NCBI GenBank assembly: GCA_902603665.1
Contig: CACKVV010000005.1
Coordinates: 1-38,252 of the forward strand
Direction of reading: 5' to 3'
Length of the DNA: 38,252 nucleotides
Source: an uncultured Pelagibacteraceae bacterium
GTDB lineage: Bacteria > Pseudomonadota > Alphaproteobacteria > Pelagibacterales > Pelagibacteraceae
Shown here one piece after another: positions 16,892-25,839 of the stretch; the first letter of the stretch is position 1, and the number at the start of each line of letters is the position of its first letter. Position numbers and translations under genes: made by a program. The notes beneath the pieces were generated by a model. It worked only from the letters and a program-made list of their open reading frames with translations. It had not been told where the DNA came from and made no database searches.

Positions 16892-18445
16892 TCAATCTTT
16901 ATAAACTTTGTCACGAGCAGACATAATTAAACTATCTGCCTCTTGTTTTGATAAAGCAAAATCTTCTAAATACCCTTTGATTTTTACTTTCTCACCTTTA
17001 ACAACATCATAACCACCTGTAAGTTCGTCAGATGCTAAATCTGCAAAGTCAGTTAACGTTAAAATATTTTGTTCTCCTAATGTAACCAACATGCCTGGCG
17101 TTAAACCTTCATGACTAATAAGTTCGTTTTCAAGACCTAAATCTTTTACTCTTTTTGCAATCTCTTCTTGGTCTTTTTGATAAAACTCTTTTGCTCTTTC
17201 GATAAGTTCTTTTGCAGTATCTTCTTCGATACCCTCAATTTTTGTTAAGGCCTCAGGTTTACTATCCTTAATATCATCAATTGTTGAATAGCCTTCGGCT
17301 ACCAATAACTGACCTAATGTTTCATCTAATTCTAAATTTTTTACGAAATTATCAGTTTTTTCCTTAAATTCTATTTGCCTTCTCTCTGAGTCTTCTTGAT
17401 CAGTCATTATGTTAATCTCATAGTTCAGAAGTTTAGTAGCCAATCTAACATTTTGACCTCTTCTTCCTATTGCTTTACTCAAATTCTCTTCTGTAAGTAT
17501 CACGTCCAACTTCTTTGCATCGTTATCAACATTAACTCTTTGTACTTGAGCTGGTGATAATGCATTTGCTACGACTACTGCAGGGTCTTCTGACCAATTC
17601 ACAATATCAATTTTCTCACCTTGTAGTTCGTTAACAACTGCTTGAACTCTGCTACCTCTCATTCCAACGCAAGCACCAACAGGATCTAATGAAGTATCAA
17701 TTGCTTTAACACAGATTTTTGCCCTGCTTCCTGGATCTCTAGAGGATGATTTTATCTCAATTAGTCCATCATAAATCTCTGGAACTTCTTGGATAAATAA
17801 TTTTTCCATAAATTTAGGATGTGCTCTAGATAAAAATATCTGCTGTCCTCTAGGTTCTCTTCTGACATCTAAGCAGTAAGCTTTAATTCTGTCTCCGGCC
17901 TTTATATTCTCTCTTGGTATTAATTCATTTTTTTGAATAATTGCCTCTGTTCTACCGAGATCTACAATGATATTTCCAAATTCTAATCTTTTAACAATTC
18001 CACTTAATATTGAATCTTTTTTATCTATAAAATCATTAAATTGTCTTTCTCTCTCTGCCTCTCTCACATTGAAGCTTATCACTTGTTTTGCAGTTTGAGC
18101 TGCAATTCTTCCAAAATCAAATGATGGTAAAGGTTGTAGAACCTCGTCTCCAACTTTCTTATCTTTATTGTTTTCATTAAGTTTGATTGCATCATCTAAA
18201 CTAATCTCTAAATTTGAATTTTCTGGACTATCAACAATTTGTAGTTTTCTAAAAATTCCTATGTCACCGTTGTCACGATTTATCTCTACTTTTATCTCAT
18301 TTTCAGATCCAAACTTTGATTTTGCAGCCTTTGCAATACCATTTTCCATTGAGTCAATTATTAACTCTTTATCAATTGATTTTTCTAAAGCTACTGCTTC
18401 TGCAATTCTTAATAATTCGAGTTTATCTGCTCTTCTGTTAAGCAT
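16892..18445 (-). CDS. nusA: transcription termination/antitermination factor NusA
   Basis: RNA polymerase-binding factor that promotes pausing and intrinsic termination and takes part in antitermination. The N-terminal RNAP-binding domain (1-130) is followed by an S1 domain (about 135-200, ending with the SRAHP motif), then KH1 (DPVGACVGMRGSRVQAV) and KH2 (AIGRRGQNVRLA). Helix-hairpin-helix acidic repeats at the C-terminus (EGYSTIDDI...GIEEDTAKEL) are the alpha-CTD/N-binding type. At 517 residues it is complete. The start is fixed by a GGAGG 8 bases upstream, unusually strong for this window. Immediately before that site lies an intrinsic terminator, so expression requires read-through (see findings). 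Confidence 0.97.
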   Translation of the reverse strand: MLNRRADKLELLRIAEAVALEKSIDKELIIDSMENGIAKAAKSKFGSENEIKVEINRDNGDIGIFRKLQIVDSPENSNLEISLDDAIKLNENNKDKKVGDEVLQPLPSFDFGRIAAQTAKQVISFNVREAERERQFNDFIDKKDSILSGIVKRLEFGNIIVDLGRTEAIIQKNELIPRENIKAGDRIKAYCLDVRREPRGQQIFLSRAHPKFMEKLFIQEVPEIYDGLIEIKSSSRDPGSRAKICVKAIDTSLDPVGACVGMRGSRVQAVVNELQGEKIDIVNWSEDPAVVVANALSPAQVQRVNVDNDAKKLDVILTEENLSKAIGRRGQNVRLATKLLNYEINIMTDQEDSERRQIEFKEKTDNFVKNLELDETLGQLLVAEGYSTIDDIKDSKPEALTKIEGIEEDTAKELIERAKEFYQKDQEEIAKRVKDLGLENELISHEGLTPGMLVTLGEQNILTLTDFADLASDELTGGYDVVKGEKVKIKGYLEDFALSKQEADSLIMSARDKVYKD

Positions 18446-18453
18446 TTAAGTTT

Positions 18454-18458
18454 CCTCC
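18454..18458 (-). promoter_or_regulatory. Shine-Dalgarno of nusA abutting a terminator U-tract
   Basis: GGAGG on the minus strand lies 8 bases before the nusA ATG and starts on the base following the U9 tract of the upstream hairpin. Confidence 0.85.
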
Positions 18459-18485
18459 AAAAAAAAATGGGCCGAGGCCCATTTT
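18459..18485 (-). terminator. intrinsic terminator / putative attenuator in the nusA leader
   Basis: On the minus strand AAAATGGGCC (18485-18476) pairs with GGCCCATTTT (18473-18464) around a TC turn, and the U run continues to 18459 (nine T). This GC-rich stem is the most obvious intrinsic terminator in the window. It would end metK transcripts but also lies inside any nusA transcript, with only the Shine-Dalgarno and start codon after it. Confidence 0.88.
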
Positions 18486-18497
18486 GAAATTTCAATA
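18486..18497. other. 12-bp palindrome directly before the nusA attenuator
   Basis: The plus strand from 18484 onwards reads TTGAAATTTCAA, a perfect palindrome adjoining and slightly overlapping the base of the terminator stem. It could form a small competing hairpin or a protein site; alone it is weak evidence. The coordinates given exclude the two bases shared with the stem. Confidence 0.4.
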
Positions 18498-18507
18498 ATG
18501 TATGTGG

Positions 18508-18535
18508 AATATATTGGCTTTTTTTAAATATTCAA
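18508..18535 (-). promoter_or_regulatory. candidate sigma-70 promoter of the nusA operon
   Basis: On the minus strand TTGAAT (18530-18535) and TATATT (18508-18513) are 16 bases apart, just downstream of the metK stop. Transcription would start near 18501, giving a leader of about 55 bases that contains the palindrome, the terminator hairpin and the Shine-Dalgarno. Confidence 0.55.
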
Positions 18536-18541
18536 CTTTAT

Positions 18542-19711
18542 TTAACTACTGAATATGTTTGATTTATCAGTTTTTTCCCATGAAAATGATCCATTTGATT
18601 CTGGCTCTCGTCCAAAATGACCATATGCTGCTGTTTTTTGATAAATAGGTTTATTTAAACTCAACATTTCTCTAATTCCCCTAGGACTTAAGTCAAAATT
18701 TTCTCTAATTAATTTTTCAACATGTCTGTTTTGTTCTTCATCATTAGTAAAAAGATTTACATAAATAGAAAGTGGTTTGGAGACCCCAATAGCGTACGCC
18801 AGCTGTATCAAACATCTATCAGAAATTTTTGAAGCAACTATATTTTTTGCTAGATATCTAGAGGCATAAGCTGCTGATCTATCAACTTTTGTAGGATCTT
18901 TTCCTGAAAATGCTCCACCGCCATGAGGTGCAGCGCCGCCATAAGTATCAACTATAATTTTTCTTCCAGTCAATCCAGCATCTCCATCTGGTCCGCCAAT
19001 AACAAAATTTCCTGTTGGATTTACATAAATTTCATCTTCGCTAAGATCTGATAATAAGTTTTTAGGTATAGATTTTTCAATATAAGGTTTAACTAATTCT
19101 CTAACATCTGCTTGGTTTACATCTGCAGAATGTTGTGTTGATATTACTACTGATTTAACAGCTGCGGGTTTTCCTTCTTTATACTCTATTGTTATTTGAC
19201 TTTTTGAATCTGGCTCAATGTTTTTTAACTTTCCTGACTTTCTATCTTCAGCCATTAGTCTTAATATTTTATGTGAATAGTGAATAGGAGCTGGCATTAA
19301 AACGTCTGTTTCATCACATGCATAGCCGAACATGATACCTTGATCTCCGGCACCTTCGTCCTTATTTCCAGATGCATCAACACCCATTGCAATATCTGCA
19401 GATTGTGAATGTAAATGACTCTCAATTTTTGTAGCTTCTTTGTAAGAGAAACCATCTTGATCATATCCAATATCTTTAATGCAATCTCTTACTTTTGAAA
19501 TCAATTCATCTTTTTTGATTTCTGGACCTCTAACCTCACCTGCTAAAACAACTTTATTAGTTGTCGTTAGTGTTTCACACGCTACTCTAGATTGGGGATC
19601 GTTAGCTAAATAATTATCTACTACCATATCTGAAATTCTATCTGATACTTTATCTGGATGACCTTCCGATACAGATTCACTAGTAAAGAGGAAATTTTTA
19701 AGATTATTCAT
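18542..19711 (-). CDS. metK: S-adenosylmethionine synthetase
   Basis: Makes S-adenosylmethionine from methionine and ATP. The N-terminal [18 protein letters not shown], the hallmark [12 protein letters not shown] and the phosphate-binding [19 protein letters not shown] are all intact. At 389 residues it is full length. Its ATG overlaps the lnt stop by 8 bases, so there is no space for a SAM riboswitch directly in front of it. A clear intrinsic terminator follows 56 bases after its stop, so it ends the lnt-metK transcription unit. trmB and rimP, which I recall between metK and nusA in other alphaproteobacteria, are absent. Confidence 0.98.
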   Translation of the reverse strand: MNNLKNFLFTSESVSEGHPDKVSDRISDMVVDNYLANDPQSRVACETLTTTNKVVLAGEVRGPEIKKDELISKVRDCIKDIGYDQDGFSYKEATKIESHLHSQSADIAMGVDASGNKDEGAGDQGIMFGYACDETDVLMPAPIHYSHKILRLMAEDRKSGKLKNIEPDSKSQITIEYKEGKPAAVKSVVISTQHSADVNQADVRELVKPYIEKSIPKNLLSDLSEDEIYVNPTGNFVIGGPDGDAGLTGRKIIVDTYGGAAPHGGGAFSGKDPTKVDRSAAYASRYLAKNIVASKISDRCLIQLAYAIGVSKPLSIYVNLFTNDEEQNRHVEKLIRENFDLSPRGIREMLSLNKPIYQKTAAYGHFGREPESNGSFSWEKTDKSNIFSS

Positions 19712-21251
19712 GATCCAATCTTCTAATAGATAATATTAAAAAAATATAGATAAAAATTAATATAAAATACATTTTATTTACATATTTAGAAAAAAGTGTA
19801 ACTTTATGCTTAATTTCGTTAGTATAAATCGAACCAGTTTCCTCTAAATCAATTAATGATTTAATTTTACCGTTTGGATTGATAATTGCGGAAATACCAT
19901 TGTTTGCTGATCTTATTAGGGTTTTACCTTGCTCAATAGATCTAAACTTTGAATGAGCATAATGTTGATACGGTCCTATTGAATTTCCAAACCAACCATC
20001 CTCGGAAATATTAATTATTAAATCATAATCTAAATTATTATTGAATGACCCTGTATAAATTATTTCATAACAAATTGTAGCTAATAGTTTTAAATTAATA
20101 TCTTCAATGTTTAAAATTGCTTTTTTATCTTTTCCTTTAGTATAAGATTGATAATTATTGGTTAAACTTTTAAGCCCTATCAAAGACAAAACATTCTCCA
20201 GAGGTAAAAACTCACCAAATGGAACTAATTTCCTCTTATCGTAATAATCGATTACATTTGTTTGATTATCAATAACTGCAATAGAGTTAAAATACTCAGT
20301 TTTACCGTTTAAATTCACCTTTCTATTTAAACCTAACAGAACAAAATGATCCTTATCAAAATTTTTACTAAAAATTTCTTTGTATGAATTAATTTTATTC
20401 ATGTTGGTTGAGGGTAAAACACCTTCTGGCCAGATAAAAATTGTTTTTTTTCCAAAATATCTTTTTGGATCACTTAGATTAACTAAATTTTGAATTATCG
20501 AATATTCATCAACATTCGACGAGTAAAATCTTTCTAAAGATACTTTAGTAGAAATAGTAACAATATATATATTATTTTTATCACTTTTTATACTCAGATT
20601 ATTTAAGCTGAAATATCCATAAATCAAATTAGATATGACTAAAATTCCAACAATAAAAATACAATAAATATTTTTTTTTGACTTTTGGATGAACCATATA
20701 GCTGGTATTGTAAACAAAGTGATACATAGCAGATTAAATCCATAAATTCCCACTAAAGAGTTGATTTGAATAAACTCTGTTTGATCAGAAAAACTATAAG
20801 CTATTAAGTTCCATGGGAACCCAGAAAGTACAATTCCACGAATATATTCAATAATACTTAAAACAAGTGAAAATATAAGAACTGAAGAAATAATTTTTTT
20901 TTGACTTAGAAAAAATTTTGTTATCAAGGTTGCAATACCAAAAAAGATTGAGATGAATGCTGGAATACAAATAATTGACATTGGTATTAAAAATTTAAAA
21001 TTATTATCAAATGTAAGAGAAATTGATATCCAATATAAACTGCAAATAAAATATCCAAACCCAAAAAACCATCCGTAAAGAAAAAAAATAAATTTGGATT
21101 TATTTAAATTTTTGGCTTCACCTAAAAATAAAAATAAAAATGTAAAAGATATAAAATTAATAAAAAAAAAATTATATGGAGGTAAGCTAAATGATGAAAC
21201 ACCACCAAGTAAAAATAAAATTAAAAAATTTAGTTTTTCAGATTTTGTCAA
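19704..21251 (-). CDS. lnt: apolipoprotein N-acyltransferase
   Basis: Integral inner-membrane enzyme that adds the third acyl chain to lipoproteins. The N-terminal third has several hydrophobic segments (about six, residues 8-215). The periplasmic nitrilase-fold domain carries the triad Glu276 (IWPEGVLP), Lys341 ([14 protein letters not shown]) and Cys394 (TICYEIIY). A final TM segment ([17 protein letters not shown]) closes the protein. At 515 residues it is the usual length. It lies 4 bases after ybeY and overlaps metK. corC/hlyC-like genes commonly found between ybeY and lnt are absent. Confidence 0.95.
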   Translation of the reverse strand: MTKSEKLNFLILFLLGGVSSFSLPPYNFFFINFISFTFLFLFLGEAKNLNKSKFIFFLYGWFFGFGYFICSLYWISISLTFDNNFKFLIPMSIICIPAFISIFFGIATLITKFFLSQKKIISSVLIFSLVLSIIEYIRGIVLSGFPWNLIAYSFSDQTEFIQINSLVGIYGFNLLCITLFTIPAIWFIQKSKKNIYCIFIVGILVISNLIYGYFSLNNLSIKSDKNNIYIVTISTKVSLERFYSSNVDEYSIIQNLVNLSDPKRYFGKKTIFIWPEGVLPSTNMNKINSYKEIFSKNFDKDHFVLLGLNRKVNLNGKTEYFNSIAVIDNQTNVIDYYDKRKLVPFGEFLPLENVLSLIGLKSLTNNYQSYTKGKDKKAILNIEDINLKLLATICYEIIYTGSFNNNLDYDLIINISEDGWFGNSIGPYQHYAHSKFRSIEQGKTLIRSANNGISAIINPNGKIKSLIDLEETGSIYTNEIKHKVTLFSKYVNKMYFILIFIYIFLILSIRRLDHE

Positions 21252-21255
21252 AAGT

Positions 21256-21702
21256 TTAACTTATTGAGTTTAATATTTTATTTTCTTCTTTATTCATTAT
21301 TTTGAAATCTTTTATTTTTTTATGATCAAAACCTAGAAGATGCAAAAATCCATGGATAAAAGTCATTTCTAAAACAAAATTTTTTTTATTTGGAAAAATA
21401 TATTGATAACTGATAATTATATCTCCAAGATAAATTTCTTTTTTTTTTAATTCTTTTTTTAAATCTGTTTTTATAAACGAAGGAAATGACAATACATCTG
21501 TATGATTATTTTTTTTTCTGAATTTATAATTTAGTTTTTTAATATTTGTATTATTTGAGAGTAATAAAGTAAAATTTACTTTTTTATTAGAGTAAAAATA
21601 TTTTTTTGGAAATCGCCTTAAGATTTTGTCAAAAAATAATTGTGGTTTATTTAAACTCTTTTTCCATTTCTTATGATCAACAAGTACATTTACACTAATC
21701 AT
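21256..21702 (-). CDS. ybeY: endoribonuclease YbeY
   Basis: Zinc-dependent single-strand endoribonuclease involved in 16S rRNA 3'-end processing and ribosome quality control. The metal site HGFLHLLGFDH (H117, H121, H127) is complete, with the DVLSFP motif at about 69-74. The protein has 148 residues and is very lysine/asparagine-rich, as expected from the base composition. It overlaps the phoH stop by 8 bases, matching the conserved phoH-ybeY pair. Confidence 0.95.
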   Translation of the reverse strand: MISVNVLVDHKKWKKSLNKPQLFFDKILRRFPKKYFYSNKKVNFTLLLSNNTNIKKLNYKFRKKNNHTDVLSFPSFIKTDLKKELKKKEIYLGDIIISYQYIFPNKKNFVLEMTFIHGFLHLLGFDHKKIKDFKIMNKEENKILNSIS

Positions 21703-22705
21703 TATTTATATCAGAATAAGCCTTAACTATTTTAGATACTAAAGGGTGTCTGACAACATCCGAATGATCAAAATCTATAATTGATATTTCACTTAAATTA
21801 CCTAATATTTTTTTTGATCTATTCAAACCTGATAAATTTTTATTTGGAAGATCTATTTGAGATGGGTCTCCATTTATTACAATCTTTGAATTTTCTCCAA
21901 TTCTAGTTAAAAACATTTTTATTTGAGTATCAGTTGCGTTTTGAGCTTCATCCAAAATTGCAAATGAATTTTTTAGAGTTCTACCTCTCATAAAGGCTAA
22001 AGGTGCAATCTCTATATCTCCAATTTCTATTTTTTTTTGTATTTTTTCAAAATCTAAAAGATCATAAAGAGAGTCATACAATGGCCTTAGGTACGGATCT
22101 ACTTTTTCTCTCATGTCACCAGGCAAAAAACCTAGTCTTTCACCTGCTTCCACTGCAGGTCTTGATAAAATTATTCTCTCAATTTTCTTTTCTAAGAGCA
22201 TAGTAAGGCCAACAGCAACAGCTAAAAAGGTTTTACCTGTGCCAGCAGGTCCTGCTGAAATAACTATATCGCTCTCCCTTAACGCTCTAACATAGTTTTT
22301 TTGTTTTTCTGATCTAGGAATTACAGATTTTTTTGGTGTCTTAATAATATATTCAATATTTTTATTCGTATTGTTATTATTATTTTCCTCAATCATAAAT
22401 TTATTAACCGATGAAATTATATCTTTTTTTTCAATATTTCCATTTGTAACAAATTGATTAGTTAAAAACTGAATAGCATTTTTTACTAAATTATTTTTTT
22501 TTGGATCGCTTTTTATAAGAATTGAGTTTCCTCTTGAATAAATGCTGGTATTTGTTAACTTTTCTAACTCTTTTAAGTTGTTATTAAATTCTCCAACAAC
22601 ACCTAATAGCAGATCATTATCTTGGAAAACTATACTCAGCGAATTATTATCCGAATAAACAAATTTTAACTCTGTTTTAAAATTATTTTGTTTGAGATTT
22701 TTCAA
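21695..22705 (-). CDS. PhoH-like ATPase (YbeZ)
   Basis: Cytoplasmic P-loop ATPase of the PhoH family, thought to work with YbeY on RNA. Walker A is GPAGTGKT (152-159), Walker B FAILDEAQN (about 249-257), and SRPAVEAGERLGFLPGD is a family signature. The N-terminal 110 residues contain a short KH-like region with a poly-Asn/Asp linker. At 336 residues the length is typical. It sits one base after miaB. Confidence 0.94.
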   Translation of the reverse strand: MKNLKQNNFKTELKFVYSDNNSLSIVFQDNDLLLGVVGEFNNNLKELEKLTNTSIYSRGNSILIKSDPKKNNLVKNAIQFLTNQFVTNGNIEKKDIISSVNKFMIEENNNNNTNKNIEYIIKTPKKSVIPRSEKQKNYVRALRESDIVISAGPAGTGKTFLAVAVGLTMLLEKKIERIILSRPAVEAGERLGFLPGDMREKVDPYLRPLYDSLYDLLDFEKIQKKIEIGDIEIAPLAFMRGRTLKNSFAILDEAQNATDTQIKMFLTRIGENSKIVINGDPSQIDLPNKNLSGLNRSKKILGNLSEISIIDFDHSDVVRHPLVSKIVKAYSDINND

Positions 22706-22706
22706 A

Positions 22707-24038
22707 TTAAGCTGCTACCATTTTTTTATCTAATTTTCCAAATAAACTGTTCTGATTAGAGTTTTCTATTTTAACTTCTACCAACTTTCCTATAATGTCT
22801 TCTGATCCATCAAAGATAACTGAGGATAAATATTTATTTCTTCCAAAATATTTTTTTTGATTTTCTAACTTATTTTCAACTAGAACTTCAATAGATTGTT
22901 TTTCCATAGATTTATTAATTTGTATTTGATTATTGAATAATTTTTTTTGAATAATAATTAGTCTTTCTTTACAAATATCATTGTCAATTAACTTAGAATT
23001 TGAGGCTGTTGTGCCTGGTCTTGGGCTAAAAATAAAAGAGAAAGAATTTATAAAATTTATTTTATCTAGCAATTTAAGAGTATCATTGAAATCATTTTCA
23101 GTTTCACCAGGATAGCCAATAATAAAATCACTCGAGAATTTAATGTCATTATTAATATTTATTAATTTTTCATAAACTTTTAAATAGTCTTCAACTTTGT
23201 GCTTTCTATTCATCAAATGTAATATTTTATCTGAACCACTTTGAATTGGTAAATGCACAAATGGCATTAACTTTTTACTTAATGAATAACAATCTATTAG
23301 GTCATCGGTCATGTCTCTTGGATGGGATGTTGTATATCTTACTCTTATTAATTCAGAATACTGATCTAATTTTTTTATCAAATCAGAAATTCTGTACTCT
23401 TTGCCATTTTCAGAGTAAGAGTATGCATTTACATTCTGACCCAATAGAGTAATTTCTCTAACACCATTTTTAATCAGTTCCTCAGCTTCCTTAATTATTT
23501 GTTCAAAAGGCCTAGAATACTCAGGACCTCTGGTGTAAGGAACTACACAAAAATGGCAAAACTTATCACATCCCTCTTGGATTGTTAAGAAAGCTGAAAT
23601 TTTACTATTCTCGTTTTTAATATCATCGAAATAATTAAACTTTGTTACGGTATCAAATTCTGTTTCATCTATTTTTTTGTTTTTGGACTGATCTAAAATT
23701 AAATCATTAATTTTATGATAAGCCTGAGGGCCAATAACTATATCTATATAAGGTTCTCGTTTTAGCATTTCCTCATTCTCAGCTTGAGCAACGCACCCAG
23801 CAACTACTACAATTGGTTTTTTTTTTCCTTTAAAACTTTTTCTAACTCTACCTATTTCATGGTAGACCTTCTCTTTTGCTTTATCTCGAATATGGCAAGT
23901 GTTTAATATATAACAGTCAACATCGTTTTGATCTTCATTTTTAATGTATCCAATATTTTTAACAGTGTCATAGATTCGATTGGAGTCATATTCATTCATC
24001 TGACAACCAAAAGTTTTGATAAAAACTTTTTTTTGCAT
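22707..24038 (-). CDS. miaB: tRNA-2-methylthio-N6-dimethylallyladenosine synthase
   Basis: Radical-SAM methylthiotransferase acting on A37 of tRNAs that read UNN codons. The N-terminal UPF0004 domain carries the auxiliary cluster cysteines C12 (FGCQMN), C48 (NTCHIR) and C82 (AGCVAQ). The radical SAM cluster is C157, C161 and C164 (CDKFCHFC), and a C-terminal TRAM domain follows. The length of 443 residues is normal. Its ATG shares one base with the stop of the upstream Fur-family gene (TAATG), the usual fur-miaB order. Confidence 0.97.
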   Translation of the reverse strand: MQKKVFIKTFGCQMNEYDSNRIYDTVKNIGYIKNEDQNDVDCYILNTCHIRDKAKEKVYHEIGRVRKSFKGKKKPIVVVAGCVAQAENEEMLKREPYIDIVIGPQAYHKINDLILDQSKNKKIDETEFDTVTKFNYFDDIKNENSKISAFLTIQEGCDKFCHFCVVPYTRGPEYSRPFEQIIKEAEELIKNGVREITLLGQNVNAYSYSENGKEYRISDLIKKLDQYSELIRVRYTTSHPRDMTDDLIDCYSLSKKLMPFVHLPIQSGSDKILHLMNRKHKVEDYLKVYEKLININNDIKFSSDFIIGYPGETENDFNDTLKLLDKINFINSFSFIFSPRPGTTASNSKLIDNDICKERLIIIQKKLFNNQIQINKSMEKQSIEVLVENKLENQKKYFGRNKYLSSVIFDGSEDIIGKLVEVKIENSNQNSLFGKLDKKMVAA

Positions 24039-24448
24039 TACTTATTTTTTTTGATACCGTAAAGTTCTAGTTTGTGATCAACTAATTCATAACCGTATTT
24101 TTCAGCTACTTTTTTTTGCAATTTCTCAATCTCATCATCAACAAATTCAATTATTTCACCTGTTTTGATGTCAATTAAATGATCATGGTGACTTTCACTA
24201 AGTTGTTCGTATCTTGCTTTTCCACCTTTGAAATCATGCTTAGCAACTATACCTGCCTCTTCAAATAATTTAACAGTTCTGTAGACTGTAGCTATACTAA
24301 TTTTTGAATCAATTTCTGAGACCCTGTTGTAGAGCTCATCTACATCTGGGTGATCTTGGGATTCACTCATAACTTTTGCAATTATGCGTCTTTGATCTGT
24401 TAATTTTACTCCTTTTGAAATACATTTTTGTTCTATTGTTTCAGACAT
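24038..24448 (-). CDS. fur: Fur-family metal-responsive regulator (Fur/Mur)
   Basis: A 136-residue winged-helix metalloregulator. The DNA-binding part includes LTDQRRIIAKVMSES and SIATVYRTVKLFEEAGIV. The regulatory metal site is represented by HHDH (87-90) and the later Glu/His residues (EFVDDEIEKL...DHKLELYG). No CxxC structural zinc pair exists; the only cysteine is near residue 9. That is typical of alphaproteobacterial Fur/Mur, where the cognate metal is often manganese, so iron versus manganese cannot be settled here. Its position before miaB is conserved. It is the second Fur-superfamily member in the window, after irr. Confidence 0.88.
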   Translation of the reverse strand: MSETIEQKCISKGVKLTDQRRIIAKVMSESQDHPDVDELYNRVSEIDSKISIATVYRTVKLFEEAGIVAKHDFKGGKARYEQLSESHHDHLIDIKTGEIIEFVDDEIEKLQKKVAEKYGYELVDHKLELYGIKKNK

Positions 24449-24455
24449 ACCTTAT

Positions 24456-24836
24456 TTAACTCGAATAAATCGGATTTATCAAATCTTTTGTTAGCTTATC
24501 TTCGTTATCTAATTCAATTAAATTTTTATAGTCATTTATGTTTTTTAAATCCATTGAAGAAAATCCTATTAATTCAATTTTATTGGCTATAGATAAAGCT
24601 TTAGCAATTGAAATTGAAGTTCTTAAACTTGAGAATTTTCCTGGCCCCCTATTAATATATATTTTTTTAATTTGATTTATATTTATATCTTTTTCACTCA
24701 AGAATTTATTTAATAGAGTCACTATTTTATCAAAATTTTCTCTACTGTTTGAATGCTCAGTGGTATAAGATTTACTATCTTTGATGATTGAAAAAAAAAT
24801 TTTATCACTTGCAGCATCAATTACTAAATTAGTCAT
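24456..24836 (-). CDS. tsaB: TsaB-like t6A biosynthesis protein, unusually short
   Basis: Partner of TsaD/TsaE in making the universal N6-threonylcarbamoyladenosine of tRNA. The N-terminal ASKHA-type start (MTNLVIDAASDKIFFSIIKD), the helix with the conserved RGPGKFSSLRTSISIAKAL, and the LIGFSSMD strand are clear. Only 126 residues remain, against about 220-230 in other bacteria. The protein passes straight from SSMDLKN to a short tail ending LINPIYSS, which resembles the normal C-terminal PxY motif. Most of the second lobe is therefore missing with no visible frameshift debris. The frame is open to 24980, but the conserved start is at 24836. The usual downstream rimI is absent. Confidence 0.8.
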   Translation of the reverse strand: MTNLVIDAASDKIFFSIIKDSKSYTTEHSNSRENFDKIVTLLNKFLSEKDININQIKKIYINRGPGKFSSLRTSISIAKALSIANKIELIGFSSMDLKNINDYKNLIELDNEDKLTKDLINPIYSS

Positions 24837-25839
24837 AATCAATTTATTTTTATTGCAAACAAACCTATATGCAACCGAAAAGAAATACGAGAAAGATGAA
24901 AAAGGAATTTTATCCCTCATGTACCATAGATTTGAAGAAAATAAGTACCCATCAACTAATATTAAAATGGCCGTATTCAAAAAACATATGGAGATAATAA
25001 AAAATAATAATTTTGAGTTTTTTGATCCAAAAGATTTTGAGAAAGAGTTTTATAATGTGAAAGTTAATAAAAAAATTCTTATTACTATAGATGATGCCTT
25101 TTTATCTTTCTATAACAACGCTTGGCCTTTTCTGAAGGAAAATCAAATTCCTTTTATTTTGTTTACATCCACTGAAACTATAGGAAATAAAGGTTACATG
25201 ACCATGGATCAATTAAAGGAGGTTGAATCATATAGCTTTGCATATTTAGGAAACCACTCTCACTCTCATGAATACATGGTAGAATTTGATTTTGAGAAGT
25301 ACACAAAAGATATAAATAAATCTATTGATATTTTTAATTCCCAATTTAATTATAATCCAACTTTTTTTTCATATCCTTTTGGTGAATATAGTTTAGAACA
25401 AAAAAAATTTATTTCATCAAAATTTAAATTTGCATTTGGCCAACACTCGGGAGTCATCGATCTTAATAAAGATCCATATGAATTGCCAAGATTCCCAATT
25501 AATGAAAAGTACGGTGATATTAAAAGATTTCAGTTTTTAATAAATTTACTTCCACTTCAGTACGATAAATTTTCTCCAGAGGACAAACTGATTACAAAGA
25601 ACAACCCTCCAAAGATGACTGTAGAATTTTTTAAGGAGCAAAAAAATTTAGGACAAATAAATTGTTTTTCTGATGAAGGAGGTTCTTGGGATAATTCAAA
25701 CATAAATTTAAAAGGAAACAAACTTACGATTTCTTTTAGGGAAAAGTTTAATTTTAGAAGAGGAAGAATTAATTGTTCCTTGAACGATATAGATGGTTGG
25801 AGATGGTTAGGTAGCCAATTTTCAGTAGATTTAAATTAA
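24784..25839 (+). CDS. exported polysaccharide deacetylase (NodB-type)
   Basis: Metal-dependent N- or O-deacetylase acting outside the cytoplasm, substrate unknown. A signal peptide (hydrophobic LVIINLFLLQTNLYA, cleavage near residue 30) precedes the catalytic domain: MYHRF at 46-50, the NodB Asp pair in TIDDA (D103, D104), the metal His motif HSHSH (158-162) and YPFGE (about 197-201). The final 90 residues, with INCFSDEGGSWD and INCSLNDIDGWRWLG, are an extra domain I do not recognise. The start is ATG 24784; a TTG at 24781 is in frame directly before it. This start overlaps the divergent tsaB by 53 bases, and no nearer ATG would keep the signal peptide. It converges on the glucosaminidase with a 9-base overlap. 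Confidence 0.82.
   Translation: MIEKKILSLAASITKLVIINLFLLQTNLYATEKKYEKDEKGILSLMYHRFEENKYPSTNIKMAVFKKHMEIIKNNNFEFFDPKDFEKEFYNVKVNKKILITIDDAFLSFYNNAWPFLKENQIPFILFTSTETIGNKGYMTMDQLKEVESYSFAYLGNHSHSHEYMVEFDFEKYTKDINKSIDIFNSQFNYNPTFFSYPFGEYSLEQKKFISSKFKFAFGQHSGVIDLNKDPYELPRFPINEKYGDIKRFQFLINLLPLQYDKFSPEDKLITKNNPPKMTVEFFKEQKNLGQINCFSDEGGSWDNSNINLKGNKLTISFREKFNFRRGRINCSLNDIDGWRWLGSQFSVDLN

Noticed and set aside
19704-19760. SAM riboswitch upstream of metK
   Set aside because: metK overlaps the end of lnt by 8 bases; there is no untranslated leader in which a riboswitch could lie, and no conserved core was seen.
24837-24980. Long N-terminal extension of the tsaB frame
   Set aside because: The TsaB family starts with the motif at 24836; the extra 48 residues are the antisense of the deacetylase signal and catalytic region.
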